Below are positions 16,073 through 24,429 of a stretch of DNA of 30,257 nucleotides, piece after piece (the stretch's first letter is position 1; each line of letters opens with the position of its first letter). The notes under the pieces were generated by a model that was not told where the DNA came from, made no database searches, and worked only from the letters and a program-made list of their open reading frames with translations. The DNA comes from Candidatus Fermentibacterota bacterium. Lineage in GTDB: Bacteria > JAFGKV01. The translations under genes were made by a program, and so were the position numbers. The stretch covers positions 1-30,257 of the forward strand of contig JAUXFG010000036.1 in the NCBI GenBank assembly GCA_030620115.1. The letters run 5' to 3'.

Positions 16073-16222
16073 TATCCCATCATAATGAATTCATGCGCTG
16101 GAGGGCCACGCTTCGTCGTGGCCGCCTATGGTGCTGATGCTGCGGACGCGACGGAGCGTGTCCCTCCATAGTACAAAGCAAAAGGGAGAGAGGGCTGGAT
16201 GCACTGGCCTATTGACAAGTTA
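16069..16222. repeat. Family B repeat (copy B2)
   Basis: Shares with B1 the start CTTGATATC, the GGAGGGCCACGC / CGTCGTGGCC hairpin, the GGACGCGACGGAGCG arm, CCCTCCAT, ACAAAGC and the tail CTATTGACAAGTT. The TTGACA in the tail has no matching -10 box. Confidence 0.85.
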
Positions 16223-16234
16223 CCTCCTGGCCAA

Positions 16235-16348
16235 GTGGCGCAGGTCAGTGGCGCAGGTCAGTGGCGCAGGTCAGTGGCGCAGGCGTCCCTGCCTGCGATC
16301 TTCCCCTGCCTGCGATCTTCCCCTGCCTGTGATTCTCCCCTGCCTGCC
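16235..16348 (+). repeat. Two adjacent tandem repeat arrays
   Basis: Array 1 is a 13-bp unit GTGGCGCAGGTCA repeated 3.8 times at 16235-16283. Array 2 is a 17-bp unit CCCTGCCTGCGATCTTC repeated 3.6 times at 16287-16348, with the last units diverged. The units of the first array are identical, which suggests recent slippage. The arrays end about 20 bases before the RBS of rnhC. Confidence 0.9.
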
Positions 16349-16378
16349 AAATGGCGAAATAGCAAGAGGTGATAAGAA

Positions 16379-17632
16379 ATGAGCGCCAAGAAGAGCGCAC
16401 TATCACCTGAACTGGGCACACTCGTCGAGGACCTGAAGCTGGAGGCGGCCGAGAAGGGTCTCCTCCTCAATGCCGATAAACTGGAATATGGGTATCGACT
16501 CTACTTCCCTGGGGGCGGGAATAGAGGCTCGTTCAGCATCTACTACAGCCCCCGCCGCCGTCGCTATAGTCTTGTGGCGCCGGAGCTGATCGATCCCGAT
16601 CTGATCCCATTGGTGGAGTTGTCGGCCGCCAGAACCGGGGCAGCTTCGCCCTTCCAGCAGCAGAAGCTCAAGGAGGAGTTCACCAGTTGGGAATCGGTTC
16701 TCAGCGACAACCCTATGCTCAGTCGACACATTGCCGACAAGCTGTCTGATCTGCAGGCTGCCGGCTACTTCATGTCGGATTTCAAGAAGCTCCAAGGAGG
16801 CGTTCAGTTGGAGCTTCTCAAAGATGAGACGCCGCTCAAGATCAATCTGTACGCAGGCAAGGATGGGCGGATCAAGGTTGTTCCCTCAGGGAAGCGAACC
16901 AAGGAGCGTGTGGAGGTCGCCGCTCTTTTGGCCTCAGATGTATCCGCCAAGGAGACCCTTCCGAAGGGCGAACAGAAGCTCGACACGTGGATAGGGACCG
17001 ATGAAGCAGGAAAAGGTGACTACTTCGGGTCCCTGGTGGCTGCGGGATTCCTTACGGATTGGGCTATTGCGGAAGAACTGGAGGGCATGGGCCTGACGGA
17101 CAGCAAGCGGATGAGTGACAAACGTCTCCTGAAGCTTGTGAAGTTTCTCTGGGGCAAGTACCCGGATCGCTGTGTCGTGGTTGAGATTACCCCCACGCGG
17201 TACAATGAGCTTTATGATGGCTTTCGTGGCAGCGGTGGGAAGCTCAATCAACTTCTCGGGTGGGCCCATGCCCGGGTGATCCGGGAATTCCATGGCAAGG
17301 CGAGCTTCGCGGCGGTGGTGATCGACCAATTTGGCGCATCATGGAATATCACCCGGCACCTGCAGGAGGCCAAGGACGTGAAGCTTCTTTTACGTCCGCG
17401 GGCGGAAAGCAATCCCGCGGTGGCTGCGGCCTCGATCCTCGCCCGCGCCCGCTTCCTCCGGCGCCTGGAGAAGCTCTCCGAGGAAATGGGAATCGACCTC
17501 CCCCCCGGTGCGGGCCAGAAGGTAATCGATGCAGGCAAGGCCCTGGTGGAGAAGCATGGATCGGACGCCCTGTCTCGGGCCGCAAAGCTCCATTTCAAGA
17601 CCACCGAGAAGATAATGGAAGGGTTTGACTGA
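16379..17632 (+). CDS. rnhC: Ribonuclease HIII with an enlarged N-terminal region
   Basis: 417 residues, about 100 longer than the usual enzyme, which cleaves RNA in RNA-DNA hybrids. The catalytic domain begins with GTDEAGKGDYFG (residues 206-217), the RNase HIII form of the DEAGRG motif, giving D208 and E209. VVIDQFG and ESNPAVAAASILARARF supply the further acidic residues, and KLHFKTT closes the domain. The N-terminal part normally holds one TBP-like substrate-binding domain. Here two similar stretches occur, about residues 38-68 (YRLYF ... SIYYSPRRRRYSLVAP) and 141-171 (VQLELL ... INLYAGKDGRIKVVPSG). AGAGGTGA precedes the ATG. The stop codon TGA is also the first bases of a family B repeat. 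Confidence 0.93.
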   Translation: MSAKKSALSPELGTLVEDLKLEAAEKGLLLNADKLEYGYRLYFPGGGNRGSFSIYYSPRRRRYSLVAPELIDPDLIPLVELSAARTGAASPFQQQKLKEEFTSWESVLSDNPMLSRHIADKLSDLQAAGYFMSDFKKLQGGVQLELLKDETPLKINLYAGKDGRIKVVPSGKRTKERVEVAALLASDVSAKETLPKGEQKLDTWIGTDEAGKGDYFGSLVAAGFLTDWAIAEELEGMGLTDSKRMSDKRLLKLVKFLWGKYPDRCVVVEITPTRYNELYDGFRGSGGKLNQLLGWAHARVIREFHGKASFAAVVIDQFGASWNITRHLQEAKDVKLLLRPRAESNPAVAAASILARARFLRRLEKLSEEMGIDLPPGAGQKVIDAGKALVEKHGSDALSRAAKLHFKTTEKIMEGFD

Positions 17633-17735
17633 AGGTTGTTCTGATATCGTATCACAACCGTGAATTCATCTGCTGGAGGGCCATGCTCCGTCGTGGCCGC
17701 AGATGCCCGATACAACTGACGCGATGGAGTGCGTC
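17630..17735. repeat. Family B repeat (copy B3, 3' truncated)
   Basis: Begins TGAAGGTTGTTCTGATATC and continues through GGAGGGCCATGCTCCGTCGTGGCC and GACGCGATGGAGTGCGTC, then diverges after CTCTCC. It begins exactly at the rnhC stop codon. Confidence 0.8.
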
Positions 17736-17770
17736 TCTCCAGAGATGCCGATGAACCGGCAATTGGGAGA

Positions 17771-17935
17771 AATGAACATCGAACATCCAACATTCAACAT
17801 TCAACGTCGAAATGAGGATGATGGAGGGCCATGCTCCGTCATGGCCGTTGATGCTCGATGCGGCGGACGCGACGGAGCACGTCCCTCCATCATACAAAGC
17901 AGACGCGGGATGGATGCGCGGACTCATTGAGGATT
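17771..17935. repeat. Family D stretch followed by family B copy B4
   Basis: GAACATCGAACATCCAACATTC (two short units, 17771-17813) joins at GAGGATGATGGAGGG a family B core at 17820-17900 with both hairpin arms (GGCCATGCTCCGTCATGGCC and GCGGACGCGACGGAGC). The tail is diverged (CGGACTCATTGAGGATT). An open frame runs through this block into the next gene but is not counted as coding. Confidence 0.75.
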
Positions 17936-17958
17936 CGCTAGATGTGGAGGATAACGAG

Positions 17959-19668
17959 ATGACAGTATCCTTGGAAATGCCCCGGGAACACGAGCGGAGG
18001 AGAAATATTACCAATCTTGTCGGACTGCTGCAGCGAAGGAGCCGCGTAGGCATATGCATTCCCCTCATGGCCATGCTGCTCTTGGCGTGCGCCGGCGACA
18101 AGAATGTTGTTGCCACTTACCGCGGGGGCAAGGTGACCAAGGATGATTTGGAGCGTCGCGTGATGAGCCTGACAGAGAAACAACGGGCGCCGGGGAGAGG
18201 CGAGAGCCGGCGTGATTGGGAGGAAAAGCTTGCTGGTGAAATCGTCCTGGAAAGGGTTCTTGTGTCGCCGGAAAGGATGACTTTGCAGCGCGGAACCATG
18301 CTCCGGCCTGGTCCGTGGGCGAGGTTCTTGGTGCAGCAGTTCAAGACATTGGAAGGCCAAGAGATGGTGGATGTTCCGGATGATAGTGTGGCTGCATTCT
18401 ATGAGAGGAACTGGTCCAGGTTCTTCATCCCGGAAGGTGTCAAGTTCCAGCATGTGTTCCTGCCGTTTGAGCCGGGTGACGGGACACAGGAGAAAGCAGC
18501 AGCTCGTGCCTTGGCAGACTCGGTCCGAGCGTACGCGTTCTCGGGCACGGACTTCGATGAGCTTGTGGAGAGGTACTCGGGATCCGAAAGTAGAGGGTGG
18601 CAGGGTCGTGTTAGCATGATGTTCAGAGGGCAGCTGCCGGCATGCATCGAGGCGGTGGTCTTTTCTCTCGAAGCGGGGGAGATCAGTGCCCCGGTGGCCA
18701 CCGAACACGGCTATCACGTGATCAAGGTATTGGAGCGCCAAGCCGAGGAATTGCGATCCCTCGAGGATGTGGGGCCGATTATCAGAAGACAATTGGCCAC
18801 GGAAGAGCTTGTCTCAAGGAGAAGCATCTACATGGAGCGGCTCAATGAGGAGATCCCGATCCATCTGAATGCCGAGGCCTTCTTCGCTACAGAGCCTGGC
18901 AGTACCGTGGTGCTCAATGTCGCGGACGAGAGGATCACCAAGGCCGAGATCGCCAAATGGCTTGAAGAACAACACCTCGAACCGAAAGACCGGGAGGAGA
19001 TGGAAGAGCTTCTTTTGGCCATGGGCGCCGAAGCACAGCTCTATGAGCAGGCTTCGAGGCGGTTCAGTGATGATCAGGCAATCTTGGAGCGGTACAGTGC
19101 CCGGGTAGGTCAGGTTTATGTGGACAGCGTTCTTGCGCAGAAGCTACGGATGGTGGAATTGGATGAGCAGCTTTTGGAAGATCACTACGAAGCACATGCC
19201 CTGCGATTCTCCTCGCCCAGAACCTGGAGCACCCGGGAAATCCTGATTGCCGGTCCCGAAGGGGAGCGCTATGACGCGTGGAAGCGGGCAAACGAAGTAG
19301 TGGAACTCGCTCGCCGAGGAGAGGGATTCGCGGATTTGGCCAAGAAGTACTCCTCTTCGCCCTCGGCTGCGGACGGCGGTTGGCTTGGCAAGCTTACGCT
19401 CCAGGATACTGCGAACAGAGGGCCGGATTTGCAGAAAACCTTACGAGCCTTGAAGCAAGGAGAAGTGAGCGATCCACTGCGAGTAGACGGGGGATATCTG
19501 ATCCTGAAGCTCGAGACCATAGACGAGCCCGTGGAGAGGGCATTCGATGAAGTCAAGGAGCAGGTGCGGGAGGCGTATATCAGCAAGAACAAGGGGCAAC
19601 TCATCAAGGAGCTTCGGGACATGTTACTGAAACAGACCGGGTTCCGGTACAAGGGGGCCGAAGAGTGA
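17959..19668 (+). CDS. Lipoprotein peptidyl-prolyl isomerase with two parvulin-type domains
   Basis: About 569 residues from ATG 17959, preceded by GGAGG at 8 bases; the open frame upstream crosses a repeat. A long positively charged n-region leads to MAMLLLAC, a lipobox with C44 as lipidated residue, so the protein is probably membrane-anchored in the periplasm, like PrsA or SurA/PpiD-type foldases. Two parvulin-like regions are visible: about residues 160-258 (GVKFQHVFLP ... EISAPVATEHGYHVIKVLE) and 422-522 (TWSTREILIAG ... FADLAKKYSSSPSAADGGWLG ... GEVSDPLRVDGGYLILKLE). The second has the better-kept core. The stretch between (KDREEMEELLLAMGAEAQLYEQASRR) is helical and chaperone-like. The last codons overlap the next gene by 4 bases (GTGA). 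Confidence 0.88.
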   Translation: MTVSLEMPREHERRRNITNLVGLLQRRSRVGICIPLMAMLLLACAGDKNVVATYRGGKVTKDDLERRVMSLTEKQRAPGRGESRRDWEEKLAGEIVLERVLVSPERMTLQRGTMLRPGPWARFLVQQFKTLEGQEMVDVPDDSVAAFYERNWSRFFIPEGVKFQHVFLPFEPGDGTQEKAAARALADSVRAYAFSGTDFDELVERYSGSESRGWQGRVSMMFRGQLPACIEAVVFSLEAGEISAPVATEHGYHVIKVLERQAEELRSLEDVGPIIRRQLATEELVSRRSIYMERLNEEIPIHLNAEAFFATEPGSTVVLNVADERITKAEIAKWLEEQHLEPKDREEMEELLLAMGAEAQLYEQASRRFSDDQAILERYSARVGQVYVDSVLAQKLRMVELDEQLLEDHYEAHALRFSSPRTWSTREILIAGPEGERYDAWKRANEVVELARRGEGFADLAKKYSSSPSAADGGWLGKLTLQDTANRGPDLQKTLRALKQGEVSDPLRVDGGYLILKLETIDEPVERAFDEVKEQVREAYISKNKGQLIKELRDMLLKQTGFRYKGAEE

Positions 19669-21770
19669 AGCCATGGCAGGCCGGGTTTCTGTTGATTGTT
19701 CTCCTTGCAGGTTGTGCCAGAGAGCAGAGGCTCAACATTCTCCTTCTCACCATTGATACCTGTCGGGCGGACCGGCTTAGTTGCTACGGATACGAAAAAC
19801 TCCACACGCCTCACGTTGATCGTTTTGCTTCCGAAGGAGTCCTGTTCGAAGAGGCTCGGACTTGTGTGCCCATCACCCTACCGTCACATGTCACCATGAT
19901 GACGGCGTTGTATCCCGCCTTTCATGGCGTTCGGGATAACGGTGTATATAGAGCCGCTGATTCCTTGCTCACTTTGGCTGAGATCCTGAAGGAAAAGGGA
20001 TATGCAACGGCCGCATTCATGGGCGCGTTTCCCCTTGAGTCACGCTTCAATCTCGACCAGGGATTCGATCACTATGGTGACTTCTTCGGCACGCGCGAGG
20101 GCCTGAGCAAGGAGGGACCCGGCGGTATTTCGATTTTTTTCCCTGAGCGTCCCGCCAACGAGGTGAATGAGGAGTTCTTCCACTGGCTCGATGATGCGGG
20201 CAGCGAGCCATTCTTCGCGTGGCTCCATTACTTCGATCCACACCAACCCCATGAGCCAAAGCCGCCGTACGATGCGGTGTGCGCGGGGAGACCCTATGAC
20301 GCGGAGATCGCATTTGTGGATGAGTGCGTGGGCAGGCTCAGGGAACGATTGGAGGATGATCGACTGCTGGAGCGAACCATTGTAGTGATAACCTCTGATC
20401 ACGGCGAAGCTTTGGGAGAGCATGGAGAGCTCACCCATGCCTTGCTCCTCTATGATAGTACGCTACGCGTGCCTCTGATCATCCGCTGCCCGGAAGCCAT
20501 GGGGCTCCGCTCCCGGGTAGGAACGCAGGTGAGAACCATCGATTTGGCGCCCACGATCATGGAGCTGTTAGGGATGACATTCCCGGCATGGTGGCAGGGC
20601 AAGAGCATAGTAGGGCCTATGCGGGGAGTGGAGAGGCCTACGGAGGATCACTGCTTCGAGACCTTCTATGGGAAGCTGCATTTTGGATGGAGCGTGCTCT
20701 TGGGCTTCCAGTCAGGCCCATGGAAGTACCTCTTTGGCCCTCGGCCGGAGCTCTATGACACTGTCAACGATCCGGAGGAAATCCATGACCTCATAGAAAT
20801 CCGCCCCGAGGTGGCCGAGGAGCTCAAGGGCAAGCTTTTTTCTCTTGTGTCCACGGCCGGCGGGAAAGCTCAGTCGGTTTTCACTGATCCGGACAGGCAA
20901 ACCACGGAAATGCTGCAGGCACTTGGTTATGTTGGGTCATGGGAAGAGATGGGGCCGGAGCAGAGCTGGTTTGATGGTCCTAACCCGGTGGACATGATGA
21001 GGCCTCACGAATTGTACAATCTTGGCCGAAGCTATGTGCATCAGGGAATGTGGCTCCAGGCAATCGACATATTTCAGCGGGCGTTGGATGCCGATCCCGG
21101 CAACAAGGATGCACGCATAGGCTTGATTGATGCCTTGATGCGGAGTAATGAGCTCTCCGCTGCTCTCAAGGAGGCTCAAAAAGCGGTCTCGATTGCTCCA
21201 CACGACGGTACGACCTGGCTCGTTCTGGCAAAATTGATGATGGCCCAGCGGAGGCCCGCCGAGGCTCTGGAGGCTGGTGAGCGCGCACTCGACGAAGGAG
21301 CCGATCCTGTAGCAAGCTGGATGCTTGTGGCGGAGTGTTCAGAAAGAAGCGGTAATCGCGATGAAGCCTTGTTTGCCTATCATCGCGTGTTGGCCGTGGA
21401 TCCAAGTCACTATGGCGCCCGTCTGGGGGCAGCAAGGATCCTGGCGGTGACAGGAAAGATAGAAAAGGCGGAATCGGAGTTCATAGAGGCGCTCAATGCG
21501 AATCCGTACTGGGCGCCCGCGCATCATAACTACGGGGTTCTTCTCCTCGATATGGAGAAGAAGCAGGAGGCGCTCGTTCATTTCGAGAAGGCGGTACGCC
21601 TCAGTCCCACGTATGTGGCTGCGCATCATGCCATGGGAATCTTGCTCCACGAAGAGGGCAAAGACAGAGCGGCATTGCCTCACCTCGAGGCGGTAGTGCG
21701 TTATGCCCAAAACACCGCACGGCGCGAAGCGGCACAATCGCTCATTGCGCAGATAGGCGGCAATAGGTAG
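19665..21770 (+). CDS. Sulfatase/alkaline-phosphatase superfamily lipoprotein with C-terminal TPRs
   Basis: About 701 residues, starting at a GTG that overlaps the upstream stop; AAGGGGG gives the RBS. The lipobox LLAGC puts C17 at the membrane. Residues about 24-420 are the hydrolase fold: LLLTIDTCRADRLSCYGY (D31, metal), PITLPSHVTMMTALYP, FFAWLHYFDPHQPH, ITSDHGEALGEHG (D245, H246), and a late sulfatase-type tail. The position of the sulfatase nucleophile (CxPSR) is held by T71 in TLPSH, so formylglycine chemistry is not expected; the Thr is like that of phosphotransferases in the superfamily. Residues about 447-690 are at least six TPRs (YNLGRSYVHQGMWLQAIDIFQRALDADP and so on). Probably acts on envelope glycans or lipids; the substrate is unknown. 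Confidence 0.88.
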   Translation: MKPWQAGFLLIVLLAGCAREQRLNILLLTIDTCRADRLSCYGYEKLHTPHVDRFASEGVLFEEARTCVPITLPSHVTMMTALYPAFHGVRDNGVYRAADSLLTLAEILKEKGYATAAFMGAFPLESRFNLDQGFDHYGDFFGTREGLSKEGPGGISIFFPERPANEVNEEFFHWLDDAGSEPFFAWLHYFDPHQPHEPKPPYDAVCAGRPYDAEIAFVDECVGRLRERLEDDRLLERTIVVITSDHGEALGEHGELTHALLLYDSTLRVPLIIRCPEAMGLRSRVGTQVRTIDLAPTIMELLGMTFPAWWQGKSIVGPMRGVERPTEDHCFETFYGKLHFGWSVLLGFQSGPWKYLFGPRPELYDTVNDPEEIHDLIEIRPEVAEELKGKLFSLVSTAGGKAQSVFTDPDRQTTEMLQALGYVGSWEEMGPEQSWFDGPNPVDMMRPHELYNLGRSYVHQGMWLQAIDIFQRALDADPGNKDARIGLIDALMRSNELSAALKEAQKAVSIAPHDGTTWLVLAKLMMAQRRPAEALEAGERALDEGADPVASWMLVAECSERSGNRDEALFAYHRVLAVDPSHYGARLGAARILAVTGKIEKAESEFIEALNANPYWAPAHHNYGVLLLDMEKKQEALVHFEKAVRLSPTYVAAHHAMGILLHEEGKDRAALPHLEAVVRYAQNTARREAAQSLIAQIGGNR

Positions 21771-22478
21771 GTGACGAGGATGAAGAGTGGCCGCTCAGGG
21801 GTTTCAGATTCTCCCGCTGAAAGCGGGATTCAGGTCGGAGAATGGCTCAAACTCCGATGCTTGCCATGCCCCCTTGGAATGACACGCATTCCCACGATTC
21901 AACACCCCATGCACTGTCATTCTGAGGGAGCGCAGCGACCGAAGAATCTCGGTGGGGGGGATGGGAGAAGAGAGCGTTCAGCGTTCAGATGACAGAACGA
22001 AGAGGAAGGATAGATTCTTCGCTTCCTGTCGTCGCTCAGAATAACAGGGGTGGATAGTATTTGGCGTCTCTGCACACGTGTCATTCTGAGGGAGCGGAGC
22101 GACCGAAGAATCTGGGGGGAGGGGAGAAGGAAGCGTTCAGCGTGCAGCGTACAGATGATGGAGGAAGGATGCAGGAGAGATCCTTCACTCCTTGTGGTCG
22201 CTCAGAACGACAGGGGTGGCATCCTGCCCTCTAGCCGTCTTCAACAGGTTGGAAACTTCACAAACGAGTCGAGTTTTGCAACGACGTTTGTGGGTTAGCT
22301 GCGAGGTGATGCTGGATGATTGATGCTGGAAGGAGAACGGGACGACTCCGGGTTCCATCCAGCAACCAGTATCGCTGCGCCTCGATCAATGAGCTACGGC
22401 ATCATCACTCGTCGGTTTGAGGCGCAGCTTCGCTAGTGTTAGAAGTTCGAGGACATACTCGCAAGAAAGGCGGTTCCT
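21771..22478. repeat. Gene-free gap with four family A units and other repeats
   Basis: This 708-bp gap has family A units at 21914-21960 (right type), 22010-22052 (left type), 22078-22120 (right type) and 22173-22216 (left type), so two overlapping inverted pairs. GCGTTCAGCG blocks lie at 21975-21990 and 22133-22150. Further on, CACAAACG (22259-22266) pairs with CGTTTGTG (22285-22292); a GATGCTGGATGATTGATGCTGG short tandem lies at 22307-22330; and GCTGCGCCTC (22374-22383) pairs with GAGGCGCAGC (22419-22428). No ORF here has a convincing RBS or composition. Confidence 0.75.
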
Positions 22479-24428
22479 ATGCAGCTTACATTCTTGATTT
22501 TGTTGATGACAGTCGGCTCTGCTGAGCCCCCGTGTTTCGAGGAAGCTCTCGTGGGGCGGGCTGATAGCCTGGCTGCCGCCACCGATGCAGGGGCGGTTGT
22601 TCTGTTTGACAGTACGGTGGTCAGAGTGGAAGAGAACGGGAGAAGCCACTATGATCGCCATGTTCTGGTGAAGCTCTATGACGAGGGCGCAGCCAAGGCC
22701 ATGCGGGTTCTTCGCCTTGACTACGATCCCAGGGCGAATGACAACCAGATGACGAGCCTTCGAATTCACCGGGCCGACAGTGTGGTTTCCGTTCCAGTTG
22801 CCCAATATGTCGATGTGGAAGCACCCGCACACTCGATATACTGGGGCGGCAGAATGAGGCTGTATCTCGTAGGAGATGTCCGAGTCGGCGACATGGTGGA
22901 GTTCACCTCCTATCGGGTGGGCTTCCAGATCGCCTACTTGGACGGGCCGGGTTTGGGTGAGAGGTTTGTTCCTCCTCAGAAGGGATCGTTCTACGATGTG
23001 GTGTTGTTCGGTGAAGAGCGGCCAGTGGTGCGAAAAGTATATACTGCATACCTGCCCCGGCATAAGCCGATCCAGTTCAGGGAATACAATGGCGAGATAG
23101 AGAGCGCGCTCAGATTCAAGGGTGATATGATCGAGTATATCTGGCGTATGGAGGACATTGCGCCTGTTGCACATGAACCCTACTCCGCAGATGATTCTGA
23201 CTTCCTTCCCAAAGTGGTGCTTTCCACGCTTGAGGACTGGCCTGCGCGAGCCCGGTGGTTCAATGAGACCAATGAACCAGTGTTTGCCCTCACCGAAGAA
23301 ATCCGAGAAAAGACCAACGAAATCACCAAGGGTCTTGACAACGACAAGGAGAAATTCTTGGCCCTGCAGCAGTGGGTGGCCACGCATATTCGATACTCAG
23401 GTCTTTCGATGGGGGAGGGGGAAGGGTACACCATCCACCCTGCGGACATGATTTTCACCGAGCGATCCGGTGTGTGCAAGGATTTCGCCGGAATGCTCAT
23501 CGCTATGCTTCGGGCTGCGGGCTACGAGGTCTACCCCGCTCTGACCATGGCTGGAGCCAGAGTCGAAGATGTGCCGGCTGATCAGTTCAATCATTGTGTG
23601 GTGGCGGTCCGACAGGATGACGGTTCCTTTTTTACGCTGGACCCTACGTGGTGCGCGTACTCACGGTATCCTTGGTCTCGATCGGAAGGCCACCAGCACT
23701 ATGTCATAGGGTCCCCGGAGGGTGGTGTGCTGATGCAGCAGCCGCTGTTCGTCGACGATAACCGCATGCAGATAGAGCTCAAGACGCGCTTGTCCAAGGA
23801 TGGCGAGCTCTCCGGCACATTCCGCATGGAGCCATTTGGTGCGTATGAGACAAGGCTCCGGCGTCGTCTCATCTATCGAACCGGCCCGGAGAGGAAGGCG
23901 CTCTTTGCCTACTATCTGAAAGGACTAGGCTCTTCGGTCGTTGTGGAAAAGGCGGAATATCCCGATCCGGAAGACATGTCGAAGAAGCTCTCCCTGGCGG
24001 TGACCTTCAGGGTGCCGGGATACGCGCTGATGTCAGAGGAGAAGATGGCCTTTGTTTCTCCGATGCTCTCCATCCTTGCCTATGGGGCACGATTTGCTTC
24101 GATTGCGATCTTCGGTTCCCGAGCCGAGCGAGAGAATCCGGCGCTCATTTGGAGAACGCGATGGGAAGAGTGCAGCGGTGAAGTGAGACTGCCGAAGGGC
24201 TTCCGGTTCCTCCATGCCGACACCTCCGTGGTGGACATTGATGAGGGGAAGGTATTGCTGTCGGCACGGATGGAAGCCAGAGAATCGAAACTCCATACTC
24301 AGGTCGAGGCAAGATTGAAGGATCGCTCTCTCGAACCTGAAGCGTTCAAGATCATGCACGATGCATCGACCAAGCTGGAGGATCTGGCCGAAGAGGTCTT
24401 GATCTGCCAGACGGGAAGGGGGCGATGA
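22479..24428 (+). CDS. Exported DUF3857 plus transglutaminase-like protein (intact triad)
   Basis: 649 residues. A short signal peptide (MQLTFLILLMTVGSAEP) directs export. Residues about 25-215 have the DUF3857 pattern (YDRHVLVKLYDEGAAKAMRVLRLDY, VDVEAPAHSIYWGGR, GDMVEFTSYRVG). The transglutaminase-like core follows: WVATHIRYSG, then RSGVCKDFAGMLIAMLRAAGY with C333, FNHCVVAV with H372, and FTLDPTW with D388, so the full Cys-His-Asp triad is present. The last 200 residues are beta-rich. Such proteins are common in Bacteroidota and related phyla and act in the periplasm; substrates are unknown. The start lacks a perfect SD (AAAGGCGG nearby). It lies 1 base from the next gene. Confidence 0.9.
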   Translation: MQLTFLILLMTVGSAEPPCFEEALVGRADSLAAATDAGAVVLFDSTVVRVEENGRSHYDRHVLVKLYDEGAAKAMRVLRLDYDPRANDNQMTSLRIHRADSVVSVPVAQYVDVEAPAHSIYWGGRMRLYLVGDVRVGDMVEFTSYRVGFQIAYLDGPGLGERFVPPQKGSFYDVVLFGEERPVVRKVYTAYLPRHKPIQFREYNGEIESALRFKGDMIEYIWRMEDIAPVAHEPYSADDSDFLPKVVLSTLEDWPARARWFNETNEPVFALTEEIREKTNEITKGLDNDKEKFLALQQWVATHIRYSGLSMGEGEGYTIHPADMIFTERSGVCKDFAGMLIAMLRAAGYEVYPALTMAGARVEDVPADQFNHCVVAVRQDDGSFFTLDPTWCAYSRYPWSRSEGHQHYVIGSPEGGVLMQQPLFVDDNRMQIELKTRLSKDGELSGTFRMEPFGAYETRLRRRLIYRTGPERKALFAYYLKGLGSSVVVEKAEYPDPEDMSKKLSLAVTFRVPGYALMSEEKMAFVSPMLSILAYGARFASIAIFGSRAERENPALIWRTRWEECSGEVRLPKGFRFLHADTSVVDIDEGKVLLSARMEARESKLHTQVEARLKDRSLEPEAFKIMHDASTKLEDLAEEVLICQTGRGR

Positions 24429-24429
24429 C

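Noticed and set aside
16212-16217. TTGACA as a -35 box for rnhC
   Set aside because: No -10-like sequence at 16-18 bases; it is part of the family B tail.
16235-16348. CRISPR-like array
   Set aside because: Units of 13 and 17 bp are directly adjacent with no unique spacers, and no cas genes are present.
17812-17958. N-terminal extension of the parvulin lipoprotein
   Set aside because: It lies in a family B repeat; the ATG at 17959 has GGAGG and leads to a proper lipobox.
19665-21770. Classical sulfatase with formylglycine
   Set aside because: The only CxP near the site is C67-V-P69, out of register with the nucleophile position, which is T71 in TLPSH.
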